Assembly: GCA_024291935.2 (NCBI GenBank)
Contig: JAGTYA010000025.1
Coordinates: 6,779,501 to 6,843,500, forward strand
Length of the DNA stretch: 64,000 nucleotides
From: Okapia johnstoni
Taxonomy: Eukaryota; Chordata; Mammalia; Artiodactyla; Giraffidae
Reading direction: 5' to 3'
Made by a program: the position numbers and the translations under genes. Shown piece after piece: positions 1 to 10,227 of this stretch (position 1 is its first letter; the number at the start of each line of letters is the position of its first letter). The notes below the pieces were generated by a model. It was not told the DNA's origin and searched no databases. It saw only the letters and a program-made list of their open reading frames with translations.

Positions 1-454
1 AAGGTGTCAGAAGCTCGGTTCCATCCCAACACCTGTTAGCTGTCCTCAGTTGTGCCAAGGGCTGTCTATTCTGCTCACCTGGCCTTGCCTTAATTTTCTG
101 CCCCTCCTCTAGCTGCCCCCCTATCCCCTCGAACCTGGAGCTCCATCCAGCAACAAGCTCCGTCCACCAACAAGTTCAGGGCCCTGTGCTCCTATCGCCA
201 CCTCAACTGGTTCTCTTTCACTGGACACCCATCAAATTCCCCTCCCTACAGAGCCAGGCTGTGCTCTTCCCGGAAAGACAGCCCAGCCCAGGGTTCCCAG
301 AGATCTGGGCGTGGAGCTGCAGGGAATTCACCAGCATGAGGCTGACACAGAGCTCCCCTCCCCAAACCACTTCTGGGAAAAACACGAGCCTCGCAAGGGG
401 CAGCCACCTGCAGGGTTTCGTGGAGTCCAGAGCAGCCAGAAGGGACCTGGGAGA
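1..454. other. unique sequence, no gene recognised
   Basis: GC-rich DNA with no repeat I recognise. An open frame starts at 186 but runs straight into the MIR that follows, and it has no recognisable protein features, so I read it as chance. Confidence 0.5.
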
Positions 455-560
455 TCACCTGATCTATACAGAGGGAGAAACTGAGGCCAGGAGAGGCAGG
501 AGGCTTGCCCTGGTCACACAGCCAGAAGGTGGCAGAGCCCGTGTCGTGCTGGCCTCCCAG
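455..560 (-). repeat. MIR SINE fragment
   Basis: The run gagaaactgaggccaggag followed by a cacacagccagaaggtggcagagc-type stretch is the reverse complement of the MIR core (gtgtgacctt..cctcagtttcctc). This old tRNA-derived SINE is shared by all mammals. The flanks are too decayed to show target duplications. Confidence 0.8.
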
Positions 561-960
561 CCTGGGACACACGAGGGCCCTGCCGAGTCAGGAGACTGGC
601 GTCAGGCTCAGTTTCCTCAATAACGATTTCATCAGTGAACATCAACACTCAGGGGTCCTGGTTCATCCTCTCCTCACCCCAAATCTGTGAGGCAGGGGGC
701 GCAATGGTGCTACAGAAGAGGAAGATGAGCTCCAGAGGAGTTACCTGCCGTGCCTTAGACCACAGACCTTAGGTGAGGTCTGTCTCTGGGGCAACAACGT
801 TGATGACAATAATATTCAAAACGGGAGTTGCCAACTAGGGTGTTTTTTTCCAAGCTGGCCCCTTATGGAGGGCCTCACACACAGCACATCAGGAAATGTT
901 TTGTTGGTGTTTAACTTTTTCTAACTTTGGTTAGAATGTAGAGGGTATATATATTTCCAG
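561..960. other. unique sequence with one CTCF-like core
   Basis: No gene or repeat recognised. Positions 693-702 read cagggggcgc, which equals the core of the CTCF consensus; the flanking positions of the motif fit only partly. Confidence 0.4.
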
Positions 961-1060
961 CTGGAGAATCCCAGGGACAGGGGAGCCTGGTAGGCTGCCG
1001 TCTATGGGGTCGTACAGAGTCGGACACGACTGAAGCGACTTTAGCAGCAGCAGCAGCAGC
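961..1060 (+). repeat. Bov-tA SINE, 5'-truncated, with (AGC)6 tail
   Basis: Only the 3' half is present (ctggagaatcccagggac ... gtcggacacgactgaagcgac). It ends in six AGC units at 1043-1060, the usual tail of the Bov-tA2/Bov-A2 lineage. It is specific to ruminants. Confidence 0.9.
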
Positions 1061-1062
1061 TT

Positions 1063-1240
1063 TACTGAGATATAATTGATGTATAACATTGTGTAAGTTT
1101 AAGGTGCACGTGTCATTAGATACACATATATTGGAAAGCTAACATTAGCTAATACCTGCATCATGTCACATAATTACCATTTCTTTCTTCTGCTCGCTTA
1201 GCAACTTTCTAGCATATATACCCCATAGTTTTAACTAGAC
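1063..1240 (-). repeat. L1M 3' UTR fragment, reversed
   Basis: The opening tttactgagatataattgat is the reverse complement of the common old-L1 3' end (..aattatatctcaataaa), and the following taacattgtgtaagtttaaggtg fits the same consensus. The element is cut by the SINE that starts at about 1247. Confidence 0.7.
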
Positions 1241-1246
1241 AGGACT

Positions 1247-1449
1247 TGTTTAGCCACTAAGTCATGTCCAACTCTTTGCGACTCCCATGGATTGTAGCCC
1301 ACTAGGCTCTTCTGTCCATTGGATTTCCCAGGATAGAATACTCGAGTTGGTTACCAATTCCCTCTCCAGGGAATCTTCCCGACCCAGGGATCGAACCCAC
1401 ATCTGCACTGCAGGTGGATTCTTTACCATTGAGCCACCTGGGAAGCCCC
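1247..1449 (-). repeat. Bov-tA SINE, full length, reversed
   Basis: Reads tail to head: ccactaagtcatgtccaact ... gattctttaccattgagcca, ending gggaagcccc. The last part is the reverse of the tRNA-Glu-derived head with its A and B boxes. It sits at the end of a reversed L1 fragment. No clear target duplication is visible. Confidence 0.92.
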
Positions 1450-2278
1450 TAGCTATGGGTTTTTTTACCTAGTTCCTGACTATTTAGTTCCACACACTCA
1501 TTTTCTGAGCCTCTGTGGGCCTCTCCCTGACATTCAGCCCACATGAGGCAGAAAGCAAAATCAGTCACTGGTCATGACGGGTGCCCTTCCGTGGTGTTCT
1601 AGGGGCCTCCCCAGGCTGGGCTGGGCCCACCTGCTCCCCACTCGAGGCCTTGAACTCATGAACACGATGGCCAGGGCCCAGGCTGGACTCACGAGTGGGC
1701 AGCCAGGACTGCCTCACAAGTGGTGCCCTGTCTTCTCCAACAGGGACTGCGAGGATGAAAGACTGATGAGCAATCTGCCCCCGCTGGTTAATTTTTAATT
1801 ACAGAAGAAAGGAGACGCCAGCCCCCGGCCCAGGCAGGCCTGTAGGGAGGGTGGCACTTGGGTATCATCAATGTTAACATTTTATCCACACGGACACAGC
1901 TATGAACACTGAATCCACGTTTTCTTGTCCATAAATAAAGGTGAAAGGGTAGGATGAGGGGTGACTGGTGGAATAACTGCCAGACTCCCAGCCTAGGAAG
2001 TTCTGCAGAGACATGAGGATGAGTGAGACTAGGTACACAAGGCCTGGGGCAGGTCCAGGCACAGGGGCAGAGGGTGTGGAAGCCTGAAGGCCAACAACTG
2101 TCAGTCAAGACTCCTGCCCTCCTGCATTGCAGGTGACGGCACCTCGCATCCCAGACCCTCTTACAGTGAACCAGCAGAGACAGGGCTGAGCTTGGAGCAT
2201 GGTCCTTGGGTGGATGGGGGTGGTCCCAATCCCCAACCTCAGGTCACCGGCCGCAGAGAGCAGGATGCCTGTGGGACT
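1450..2278. other. unique sequence, no gene recognised
   Basis: About 830 bp with no repeat or exon that I can support. Short open frames on both strands lack splice signals or any recognisable motif. Confidence 0.5.
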
Positions 2279-2486
2279 GTTGTTTGGTTGCTCAGTCATG
2301 TCTTACTCTTTTGCAACCCCCATGGACTATAGCCCACTAGGCTCCTCTGTCCATGGGATTTCCCAGGCAAGAATACTAGAGTGGGTTGCCATTTCCTCCT
2401 CCAGGGGATCTTCCCAGATCAGGGATCAAACCCGTGTCTCCTGCACTGCCGGCGGATTCTTTACCACTGAGCCACCTGGGAAGCCT
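2279..2486 (-). repeat. Bov-tA SINE with target duplication
   Basis: A complete reversed element. It is flanked by gcctgtgggact (2267-2278) and gcctgtgggatt (2487-2498), a 12-bp target-site duplication with one mismatch, which fixes both ends. Confidence 0.96.
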
Positions 2487-2544
2487 GCCTGTGGGATTAC
2501 GCACAAGCTAATTCCATCCAATTTTACAAGCCAGGCCATAAAGA

Positions 2545-2765
2545 GAAACGAAGGCCTGGGTTCAGATCTCCACTTCATCATTTACTTGTCCATGTTCTCG
2601 AGCAAGTCACTTCTACCTCCCATGCCTCAGTTTTCTCTTCCATAATATGGGCACAGAAATAGCCACTGGAGAGAGCCGCGATGGAGATCCAATGAGGATG
2701 CAGGGGAAGATATGGAGGGCTGTGCCCGGCACGCAGTGAGTTCTTGATAAGCATTAACAATAACA
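2545..2765 (+). repeat. MIR SINE, nearly full length
   Basis: Carries the MIR landmarks in order: gcctgggttcagatct, the core with caagtcac, cctcagttttctcttcca, and the 3' end gcacgcagtgagttcttgataagcatt. Confidence 0.85.
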
Positions 2766-3294
2766 AAGAAGAATGAACCAGTAGCTCTGCTCTCAAACTG
2801 CTTACAAACTAGTGGGGATCTCACACTGGCTAAGGACAAAACTCACAAGAAAGATGAAGGGTAAAACAACACTATAAAACATCCGGAATGAGAACTCGGT
2901 GGGGGGGGGGGATCATTTTGATTTAGAGGTAGCAATCGGGGTGGGGGGAGGGCTTCCTGGAAGAGGGGACCTAGAAAACACACTTCCAAGTGCTTCCATG
3001 TTTTTGTGAGCTCAGGGAGATTAGTATCTCCTCAGGTGGGAGGCCACCCCCATCCTGAAGTCCCTTTTCAGCAGACTGGGCATCTAGTGTATACTTGGTT
3101 CTCAGTGACACCACTGTATGGCCAATAAAGTCACAAAACGTTGGCTCACAGGGGCCTCAGACTTTCTAATACACATCCTGCCTCCTTCAGAAATCTCCCC
3201 AGGATTGCTTCACTCCACGTGGATTTCACGCTTTTCACACAGCTCCAGCAGCCAAAGCCCAACCCAAATGCCCTAAACAGCCTGCAGGCAGGGG
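2766..3294. other. unique sequence with an 11-base G run
   Basis: G11 at 2901-2911 and a G-rich stretch to about 2955. No gene or interspersed repeat recognised. Confidence 0.5.
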
Positions 3295-3870
3295 AGGAGC
3301 CCTGGGTTCTGGTCCCAGCTCGGCCCCCTGTGCCCTGTGAGATGCTGACCAAGAGCCAGGTTCTTCCAGTATGATGACATCATATACAGATGTGAGAGTT
3401 GGAATGTAAAGAAGGAAAGCACCAAAGAATGAATGCTTTTGAACTGTGGTGCTAGAGAAGACTCTTGAGAGTCCCTTGGACAGCAAGGAGATCAAACCAG
3501 TCAATCCTACAGGAAATCAGTCCTGAATATTCATTGGAAGGACTAACGCTGAAGCTCCAATACTTTGGCCACCTGATGTGAAGAACTGACTCATTAGAAA
3601 AGACCCTGATGCTGGGAAAAACTGAAGACAGGAGAAGGGGGCGACAGAGGATGAGATGATTGAATGGCATCACCAACTCAATGGACATGAGTTTGAGCCA
3701 ACTCCAGGAGACAGTGGAGACAGAGGAGTCTGGTGTTCCATAGTCCATGGGGTTGCAGAGTTGGATACAACTTAGCCAGCGAACAACAGCCACTCCCTGG
3801 GCCTCCGTTTCCTTATCTGTGACAAAGGTGTTGGACTAGATTAGAGTCCCCCTGAATAAACTCTACAGAA
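3295..3870 (+). repeat. MIR SINE split by BovB
   Basis: The left part at 3295-3360 (ccctgggttctggtcccag, gctctgcc-like) and the right part at 3789-3870 (ccctgggcctccgtttccttatctgtgac) form one weak MIR interrupted by the BovB piece at 3372-3788. The order shows that BovB came later. Confidence 0.6.
3372..3788 (+). repeat. BovB LINE 3' end
   Basis: The 3' terminal 417 bp of the RTE-clade LINE BovB. Reading forward it encodes decayed C-terminal reverse-transcriptase sequence (gatgtgagagttgga.., cttggacagcaaggagatca, ccaatactttggccacctga) and ends in the BovB tail ...aacaacag. Several frame-breaking changes make it inert. Confidence 0.93.
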
Positions 3871-4055
3871 GCACCAGCCTTTTGAGACGCTCCCTTTAGC
3901 CCCTGCCACCCTTGCATATTTCACAAAGTGATGAACACATGAGGCTATGATAAGTACTGCAACACAGAAACGACTGACTTAGCTTTGCTTGATGCAGCAT
4001 TTACCAAACTAACTTTTGACTTTCAGACATTTTTGAGGGAGCAATGTCTATTTGC

Positions 4056-4264
4056 TGTTGTTTAGTCGCTATGTCGTGTCCGACTCTTTTGCGACCTCGT
4101 GAGCTGTAACCCTCCAGGCTCCTCTGTCCAGGGGATTTCCCAGGGAAGAATACTGGAGTGGGTTGCCATTTCCCTCTCCAGGGGATCTTCCCGATCCAGG
4201 GATTGAACTGAGGTCTCCTGCATTGGCAGGTGGATTCTTTACCACTGAGCCACCAGGGAAGCCC
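4056..4264 (-). repeat. Bov-tA SINE, reversed
   Basis: A complete reversed copy from gttgtttagtcgctatgtc to gccaccagggaagccc. No certain target duplication. Confidence 0.93.
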
Positions 4265-4274
4265 TTTCCTGGTG

Positions 4275-4306
4275 TGCTGCTGCTGCTGCTAAGTTGCTTC
4301 AGTCAT
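4275..4306 (-). repeat. Bov-A2-type tail fragment
   Basis: The stretch gctgctgctgctaagttgct followed by tcagtca is the reversed tail end of a Bov-A2/Bov-tA2 element, only about 30 bp long, lying just after the Bov-tA that ends at 4264. Confidence 0.75.
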
Positions 4307-4829
4307 ATAATGTTGGGTTATGTACCCGCTCAAACTGTACCCATGGAGTTGATCCTATTTGAGCTGGAAGGAGGATGGAAAGAGATGACGTATAAATAGG
4401 ACACTTTTCCAAGGGATGAGAAGAAAAACCAGAGTGGTCATATCACCCACAAATCTAGACATTTTGGGGGCCCATGGCAGGCTGACCCCAAGTATGTCAT
4501 AGGGCATATTGATTATTTTGAATGTCTATTAACACCCACAAAACTAGCATTTCTCAGAACCCATTTTGGGAATGCTGACCTCAAAGAGCTCTCAGGTACC
4601 CTCCTGCTCTGTTAATAAGGGGATTCAATAAGAGTCTGAGGTGTGGAATTTCACCCTCTAGGTAATTGCTCCAAAATGTCTCAGTTGCATTTCTGGCCAA
4701 GACAGGAGGGCGCCCTCCTCCAGCTCCCATGTCAGGTGCCATGTCTGGGTCTCTGCCACAGTCAGTCTTGCCCTGCAACCATCGGTATATCTCCTCCAAC
4801 AGAGGACCATAAGCTCTTGAGAGAATGAC
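4307..4829. other. unique sequence with a 16-bp palindrome
   Basis: No repeat or gene recognised. Positions 4704-4719 (aggagggcgccctcct) form a perfect palindrome centred on GGCGCC. Confidence 0.55.
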
Positions 4830-4912
4830 CACATCTGGACACCAATGTGTTCCAGGGCTTGACAAGTTCAGTGCCTGAAACACACAGTGTATGTTCAATA
4901 AATATGCTTGAA
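4830..4912 (+). repeat. L2 LINE 3' end fragment
   Basis: The run cagtgcctgaaacacacagt followed by gtatgttcaataaatatgcttgaata fits the L2 3' end (..gtgcctggcacatagtaggcgctcaataaatatttgttgaat). Confidence 0.65.
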
Positions 4913-5019
4913 TACAGGGGTGATGTTTAAAATATTTTACAAGGGGTGTGTACCAAGAGGGACATGAGCTATAAATAACCTACAGGTGCTTGTCAGTCAA
5001 ACGCCAGCCTGCTGGAAGG

Positions 5020-5040
5020 AACGAATGAATGAATGAATGA
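5020..5040 (+). repeat. (GAAT)n microsatellite
   Basis: Four to five GAAT units, the type of run commonly found at L2 3' tails. Confidence 0.85.
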
Positions 5041-6266
5041 TAATACCTGCATGAGAGAATATAATTATTAACTAGAGAGTAAAAAGCACTTTCTAAGACA
5101 AAGCCCAGTCTATGTTTTTTGTTTTGTTTTCTTTTTAACAATTTTTCTCCTTCTGTGTTTTTCTAGCTTGGCTGTTCAGATCTGGGTGGTGGGGGCTTGG
5201 TGGTACGAAGATGACCCCTCCTCCAGTGCCCCAGGTGGGAGCCAAGGCCAGAGGAAAAAGTGGGTCTTCAACAGAGCTGGCAGCAGGTTCAGCATGTCAA
5301 ATATCCTCCTGAAATCTGAATCCAAAATAGAGCATTTTTTTTCAGGTAAATAATACCCTTGAATTCCGTGGCTGCAGGAGGCACCACTGCCCCCAGGATT
5401 TCAGAGGTGAGGCAGCGTAAGGAGCCGTTGGAGCACAGCGCACCCCAAACCCAGATCTCCTGGCTCCCCCAGGCTGCCTGCCTTCCAGGGGTGAGAAGTG
5501 TGGGCACACTTCAGGCCTTAGAGTAGCCAAGGGACATTTTTCTCTGATCAGACCTGCAACTGCCACAGGGAGATTCAGGAAGGCTTCATCCTGAGGGTGG
5601 TCATGGACTTTGGGAGCCCTGGGTCAAGGAAGGGCAGGGTTGGAGGAGATGGGGTGGAGGAGTCTGGTGGCTACAGGTAAGATTAGAACGGGCCAGGGTC
5701 CTTTCTAAGTGACAGGTATCACCTGATGCCGCCGAGTTTGCGGATGGCATGGCTTCAGATTTCCATATTGGTTTCTCTCCTCCATCAGGATTTGAAGCAG
5801 ATACCCCCTGGCTTGAGTTACAGAATCCGGCTCATGGTTTCCTGACCCTTGGCTTCTGGGAGGCTTGCAGAGGAGGTGTGAGTGGCTCGGGAGGGGGAAG
5901 GCCTGGGGCACATTCAGAGAGCACAGGAGAGAGGCCAGGGAAGCGCCTCTGTGAGGAGTGATGCCCACATGCAGGGACCCTCCGGAGGTGATCCCTCCCC
6001 ACCACGACCCTGTGCTATCCAGGCACATTGCAGGGAAACTAGTCTGTATACGGTCTCCACATAGTCCTGTCTCACCTCTAACACCTGCCAAACCTCCCTC
6101 TAAGCTCTTTCCTAATCAGACTTGCAGGCCTCCACCAGTGGGAAGCAATGTCCACCTCGAATTTAACCAGCAATTTGCCTTCTTTTTTTTTTTTTTGAAG
6201 TATTTTTATGGTTACTTTCTATTTATAACAGCTGTAACCATTTTTTCCCATTTATGGTTAGGCAAT
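5041..6266. other. unique sequence with one exon-like stretch
   Basis: No repeat is certain here apart from a T run at 6183-6196. A possible spliced exon at 5167-5345 is listed separately. No coding gene recognised. Confidence 0.5.
5167..5345 (+). other. possible exon (splice-site-like borders)
   Basis: A long pyrimidine-rich tract (5110-5164) ends in ttttctag just before 5167, and the stretch ends cag with gtaaat following (5346-5351). Both borders fit splice consensus. One frame is open throughout, but 179 bp is not a multiple of three and the peptide resembles nothing known to me. It could be a non-coding RNA exon or simply chance. Confidence 0.2.
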
Positions 6267-6278
6267 AAGGTTTCATTT

Positions 6279-6499
6279 GCCAGCATCAGGGTCTGTTCCA
6301 ATGAGTCCCTGATCCTGGGAAAGACTGAGGGCATGAGGAGAAGGGGGCAACAGAGGATGAGATAGTTGGGTAGCATCACTGCCTCAATGGACATGAGTTT
6401 GAGCAAACTCCAGGAGATAGTAAAGGACAGGGAAGCCTAGCGTGCTACAGTCTATGGGTTTGCAAAGAAATGGACACAACTTAGCAACTAAACAACAAC
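6279..6499 (+). repeat. BovB LINE 3' end with 5' inversion, perfect TSD
   Basis: Flanked by identical 12-bp duplications aaggtttcattt at 6267-6278 and 6500-6511. The main part (about 6307-6499) is forward BovB 3' end. The first ~27 bp (6281-6305) are reversed: their reverse complement ctcattggaacagaccctga and on matches BovB just upstream, as in the copy at 3588-3611. This is the signature of twin priming during target-primed reverse transcription. Confidence 0.9.
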
Positions 6500-6629
6500 A
6501 AGGTTTCATTTTGGTTTTTAAAAAAAGTGAATTCATTTGAATAAAGAGACAAACTACTTTTCAGGACAGGTGATCTCAGGTACAGGTGAGGAAGGGGCAT
6601 GTGAATGACTGGAGTCTAGGCAACTTTCA

Positions 6630-6760
6630 TCTAGTCCAACCTGCCCACATCACAGACGGGAACACTAAGTCCAGAGGGCAGGAGCCCTCCCCAGGCACAC
6701 ACAGCCAGTTAACAGTAAGGGCTGGGATGAAGAACTCAGGGTCTTTCTGTTGGGCCATCT
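6630..6760 (-). repeat. MIR SINE fragment
   Basis: Reverse MIR core: gggaacactaagtccagagg, ccaggcacacacagccagtt, then taagggctgggatgaagaac. It is followed by the usual reversed head region. Confidence 0.75.
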
Positions 6761-6939
6761 CTTCCTTGTGCAGCCAGGCTGTGAAGATCTCCCTGAGTGT
6801 GGTCCTTGCCAGGGAGGGGAAATGTGGCCTCATAGACCTGTTACCTCCAGGGTACTGAGGCCCTGAAGAGGCTAGACCTGAGCTGCATTCATCTCTACCC
6901 CACAGCCAGGCACAGAACTGGTGTTCAGTGAGAATGTGG

Positions 6940-7012
6940 TCAGAGGGAGCGATGGGTGGATGGTGGATGGATGAGTAGATGCGTGGATGGGTGGGTGGGT
7001 GGATGGGTAGAA
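6940..7012 (+). repeat. (TGGA)n / (GGGT)n degenerate microsatellite
   Basis: Imperfect GGAT and GGGT units (gatgggtggatggtggatgg.., gtgggtgggtgggtggatggg). The same tetranucleotide class recurs at 24200, 56400 and 58710 in this window. Confidence 0.85.
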
Positions 7013-7352
7013 ATTCAGTGGGTTGCTGGATGGAGCAGCTGAAGAGAAAGAAAAGTGGATAGATGGGAGAGAAGGGGATGGATGGAGACATTAATGAATT
7101 AATTCCATGGCTGATGACTTACACTCTCTCTCCTCACTTCACCCATCCAACAGTATCCATTGTTAGAGAACTAGCAGAAGTTTCTCTAAGACAAAAGAAT
7201 TTATGGTGCAATTTCAGATACCGTGACAGACTGGTAGAGACAAAAACCCTTTCCCTGTCCCCATTTCACCAGTAAGACTTCACGGCAAAAGTGAGTGACA
7301 CTGCCCAGGGGGCCCAGAGCCTCAGGTTCTCATTTTGTTTTAGTCTATGACC
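7013..7352. other. unique sequence, no gene recognised
   Basis: Nothing recognisable apart from scattered GGAT-like units near 7065-7085. Confidence 0.5.
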
Positions 7353-7363
7353 TTGGATGAATT

Positions 7364-7561
7364 TGGGCTTCCCTGGTGGCTCAGCTGGTAAAGAATTTGC
7401 CTGCAATGTAGGAGACCTGGGTTCGATTCCTGGGTTGGGAAGATCCCCTGGAGAAGGGAAAGGTTACCCACTCCAGTATTCTGGCCTGGAGAATTCCATG
7501 GACTCTATAGTCCATGGGGTCGCAGAGAGTCGGACACGACTGAGCGACTTTCACTTTCACT
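7364..7561 (+). repeat. Bov-tA SINE, full length, perfect TSD
   Basis: Starts gggcttccctggtggctcag and ends gagcgactttcactttcac. It is flanked by identical 11-bp duplications ttggatgaatt at 7353-7363 and 7562-7572. Box A (tggctcagctgg) and box B (ggttcgattcc) of the tRNA-Glu head are intact and close to consensus, so this is a young copy. Confidence 0.97.
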
Positions 7562-7767
7562 TTGGATGAATTCACCCCCTTTGCTGGCCCTCTTTTTTCT
7601 CATGTGTAAAATGGATGAGGGGTTGTGAGTCAAAAGAGTCCTGCTATCTCAGCATCCTGTGACACCACGCCCCCAGACCTATCAGAGGCCAAAGCCTCCC
7701 AGAGCCTGACCAACACTGCCAGTAGGAACAGCATCATTCAGTCAGTCTTGGCTTTTCTTAGACATGA

Positions 7768-8098
7768 GCTACGCTCAGTCGCTCAATTGTGTCTGACTCT
7801 TTGCGACCCAATGGACTGAAGCACACCAGGCTCATCTGTCCTCTACTATCTCCCTGAGTTTGCTCAAATTCATGTCCATTGTGTTGGTGATGCCATTCAG
7901 CCATCTCATCCTCTGCCACTTCCTTCTCCTCTTGCCCTCAATCTTTCCCAGCATCAGAGTCTTTTCCAATGAGTCAGCTCTTTGCATCAGGTGGCCAAAG
8001 TATTGGAGCTTCAGCATCAGTCCTTCCAATAAACATTCAGGGCTGATTTCCTTTAGGACTGACTGGTTTGATCTCCTTGCTCTCCAAGGGACTCTGGC
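7768..8098 (-). repeat. BovB LINE 3' end, reversed
   Basis: Reverse of the BovB 3' end (ctcagtcgctcaattgtgtc ... ctttgcatcaggtggccaaa ... gatctccttgctctccaagg). Read on the minus strand, the C-terminal reverse-transcriptase frame is still open from about 8097 down to 7832, so decay is slight, but the catalytic domain itself is absent. Confidence 0.93.
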
Positions 8099-8289
8099 AG
8101 AAAGTAGTGACTGTGAGGTCCACTGGTATATCCCATCACCTTTCAATGTGATTTCTTAAGGCCCTAGAGCTCAGTCTCACTCCTGTGGATGAAGGCAGGA
8201 CCTTCCCAGAGTCCTCAGTGCAGAAGGACTTCCCTGGAGCAGGATGCCCATGCGATCAAATGATGCCATTTCCAATGCCTATGCACAGG

Positions 8290-8362
8290 CTTTACAGTTT
8301 ATAACCACCTTTCACAGCCTTTATCACATTTGATCCTCACAACTGCTGTCAAGCTGGGAGAA
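8290..8362 (-). repeat. MIR SINE fragment
   Basis: The runs tttatcacatttgatcctca and caactgctgtcaag fit the reversed MIR 3' region (ttaactcatttaatcctcacaac). Weak. Confidence 0.5.
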
Positions 8363-8429
8363 CTCCAAACCCAATCTCTTTCTTGACTTCCTTCTGAAGA
8401 ATAAAAACAATAGTAATGATAATAACTAC

Positions 8430-9058
8430 TGCTAGACAGTTGATCCTTGTCATTATTGGTAGTTATGTTCTATAAAATCTCTACAAATGCTGAATGAGTG
8501 AACAGTGAACCACTACTCCAGGGGGATATATAGGGACAGGTTCCTGCAAGCTTCAGTTGACAACATTTTCATCAACTGATCCACACATAACCTTGATTTA
8601 TGTGTTTCTGTATATGCATCTTATGAGTACCTCCTGTTGATTAATCAGCATTGAACTCATAGCCCACAGCAGTATAACTCACATCTGAACAAAGCCTGTC
8701 TGACACATGTGCTTCCTCCATAAGACCCAGCACAGCCTTCCTGGCTTAAACACACTGGACAGCATTTTAGCACTGCGTGTGGGGGTCATTTAAACCAGCA
8801 AAATCACCAAGAAAAAGTGCAAAAACGTGAAAAGCATGGCCACAAGTAGACCACAAGGAAGCACACTGGTTGACATGTGACAGCTAAAACACAAAAGCAG
8901 GGTGATACCCCGCTCTGCTTCAGCTGGGAACTTGCGCACTGGGTGACTCAGAATTTTGACCATGCCTCACATTTCTGCCAATGACTGCAAAAGCACCGTT
9001 GAGTACTGATTTGGGAGGTTACAAATCAAGTATAGTCAGTAGACGAATTTCAAAAGTA
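8430..9058. repeat. old DNA-transposon-like interspersed repeat, class uncertain
   Basis: The block opens cagttgatccttgtcattat and continues tggtagttatgttctataaa, aggttcctgcaagcttcagt, ataaccttgatttatgtg. It reads like a mammal-wide medium-reiteration element that I recall from other genomes, with a CAGTTGA-type Tigger-like end. I cannot name the family with certainty and see no complete terminal inverted repeat on the right side. Confidence 0.5.
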
Positions 9059-9730
9059 ACATGGAGTCTGTGACGTGTGAGATCTCGTGGCCCAGGCCCT
9101 GCAGGGGCTGGGGGCGTGCAGCCTGCTCCCCTAGGACTGACCCTTCTTCATTTATGGAGCACGTGCTGCCTGTCAGGCATCGCGCAGTCTCACCACCCAG
9201 TGATGGTTATTCTGAGAGGAGAAGGTTAGCTTTGCGTGCAGGTGCAGAGTCCCACAGTGGGGACATGGCCTAGCATGGATGAAAACCATGGATGCTTCCC
9301 TCTGGGGTCCATCTGCACCCCTAAGCTTCATATACACGCCCTCATTCTAGAAACTGTTTCTACATCAGGTTTCTTAAAACCCTGTTCATTTCCGCCTTCC
9401 TGCCAAGTAAGCAGTTCAGCTCACAAACTATATTAATCCCTGGCATAAATTCATTCAAACAAAATATTGCCAAGCAACGCAAAGGCAGAAATCCTCTTAT
9501 GACCTACATGAGTATCGATGCTGTGCATTGAGGGAGGGCTGAGCCTCTTAGCACCGATTGTCAACACACCCGAATCCCAGAGCAAAGAGTCCAAGCGGGG
9601 CCAGAGGACAGGCCTGAGGGACATGCCACACCCCCAGGACAGAATGACCAGTTGCCGTGGTAGGAGGTGGGCACTGCTCTTTGCCTACTGGTTTCATAGG
9701 ATCTGGGCTCCCCTACAAAGAGTGCAAAAA
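9059..9730. other. unique sequence, possible faint MIR
   Basis: Around 9150-9185, ttatggagcacgtgctgcct is faintly like the reversed 5' side of MIR/L2. Otherwise nothing is recognised. Confidence 0.45.
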
Positions 9731-9903
9731 TGGGATTTCCCAGGTAGCACGGCAGTATAGAATCTTGGGTTTGGAAGATCCCATGGAGAAGGAAAAGGCA
9801 ATCCACTCCAGTATTCTTGCCTGGCAAATCCCATGGACAGAGGAGCCTGGTGGGCTGCAGTCCACATGTCCACAAAGAGTCAGACACAACTGAAAGACTG
9901 AGC
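9731..9903 (+). repeat. Bov-tA SINE, degenerate, internal deletion
   Basis: The head (gatttcccaggtagcacggc) and body (ccactccagtattcttgcct ... gagtcagacacaactgaaag) are present, but about 25-30 bp around box B are missing (agaatcttgggtttggaaga). Confidence 0.88.
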
Positions 9904-10084
9904 AGGCACGCATGCAGTCATGCCCTTCACAGGATCCTCAAAGACAAAGGAGGGCAGTACTTAAGGGCTGGATACTTTTTAGTGAAAACCTGCTTCATGA
10001 TCCTGATTATTTAACTTCCCTGAATACAAATACTGCATTTAAGACTTTATAAAGCACGTTCACATCGATGGCTGACTCCACTTC

Positions 10085-10225
10085 CCTCCAACTGAGAGGC
10101 AGGTGGTGATATTAGCCCAGTCTAGAGATGAGGAAAGCGATGCTCAGGGGAGGGCAGTCACTTGCTTGATGTCACACAGCTGGGCAGGAGGCAGAGCAGG
10201 GATTTGGTCCCATGTCCTTTGTCTC
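10085..10225 (-). repeat. MIR SINE
   Basis: Reversed MIR: tattagcccagtctagagat, gaggaaagcgatgctcaggg, tgtcacacagctgggcagga, agagcagggatttggtccca. It is directly followed by a reversed Bov-tA. Confidence 0.82.
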
Positions 10226-10227
10226 CT

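Noticed and set aside
7364..7561. tRNA-like A and B boxes
   Set aside because: They belong to the tRNA-Glu-derived head of Bov-tA, not to a functional tRNA gene; the cloverleaf is not kept. The same applies to every other Bov-tA and CHR-2 copy.
7832..8146. 104-codon frame with reverse-transcriptase C-terminal features, minus strand
   Set aside because: It is the truncated BovB 3' end, with unrelated sequence at its N-terminal side and no catalytic domain.
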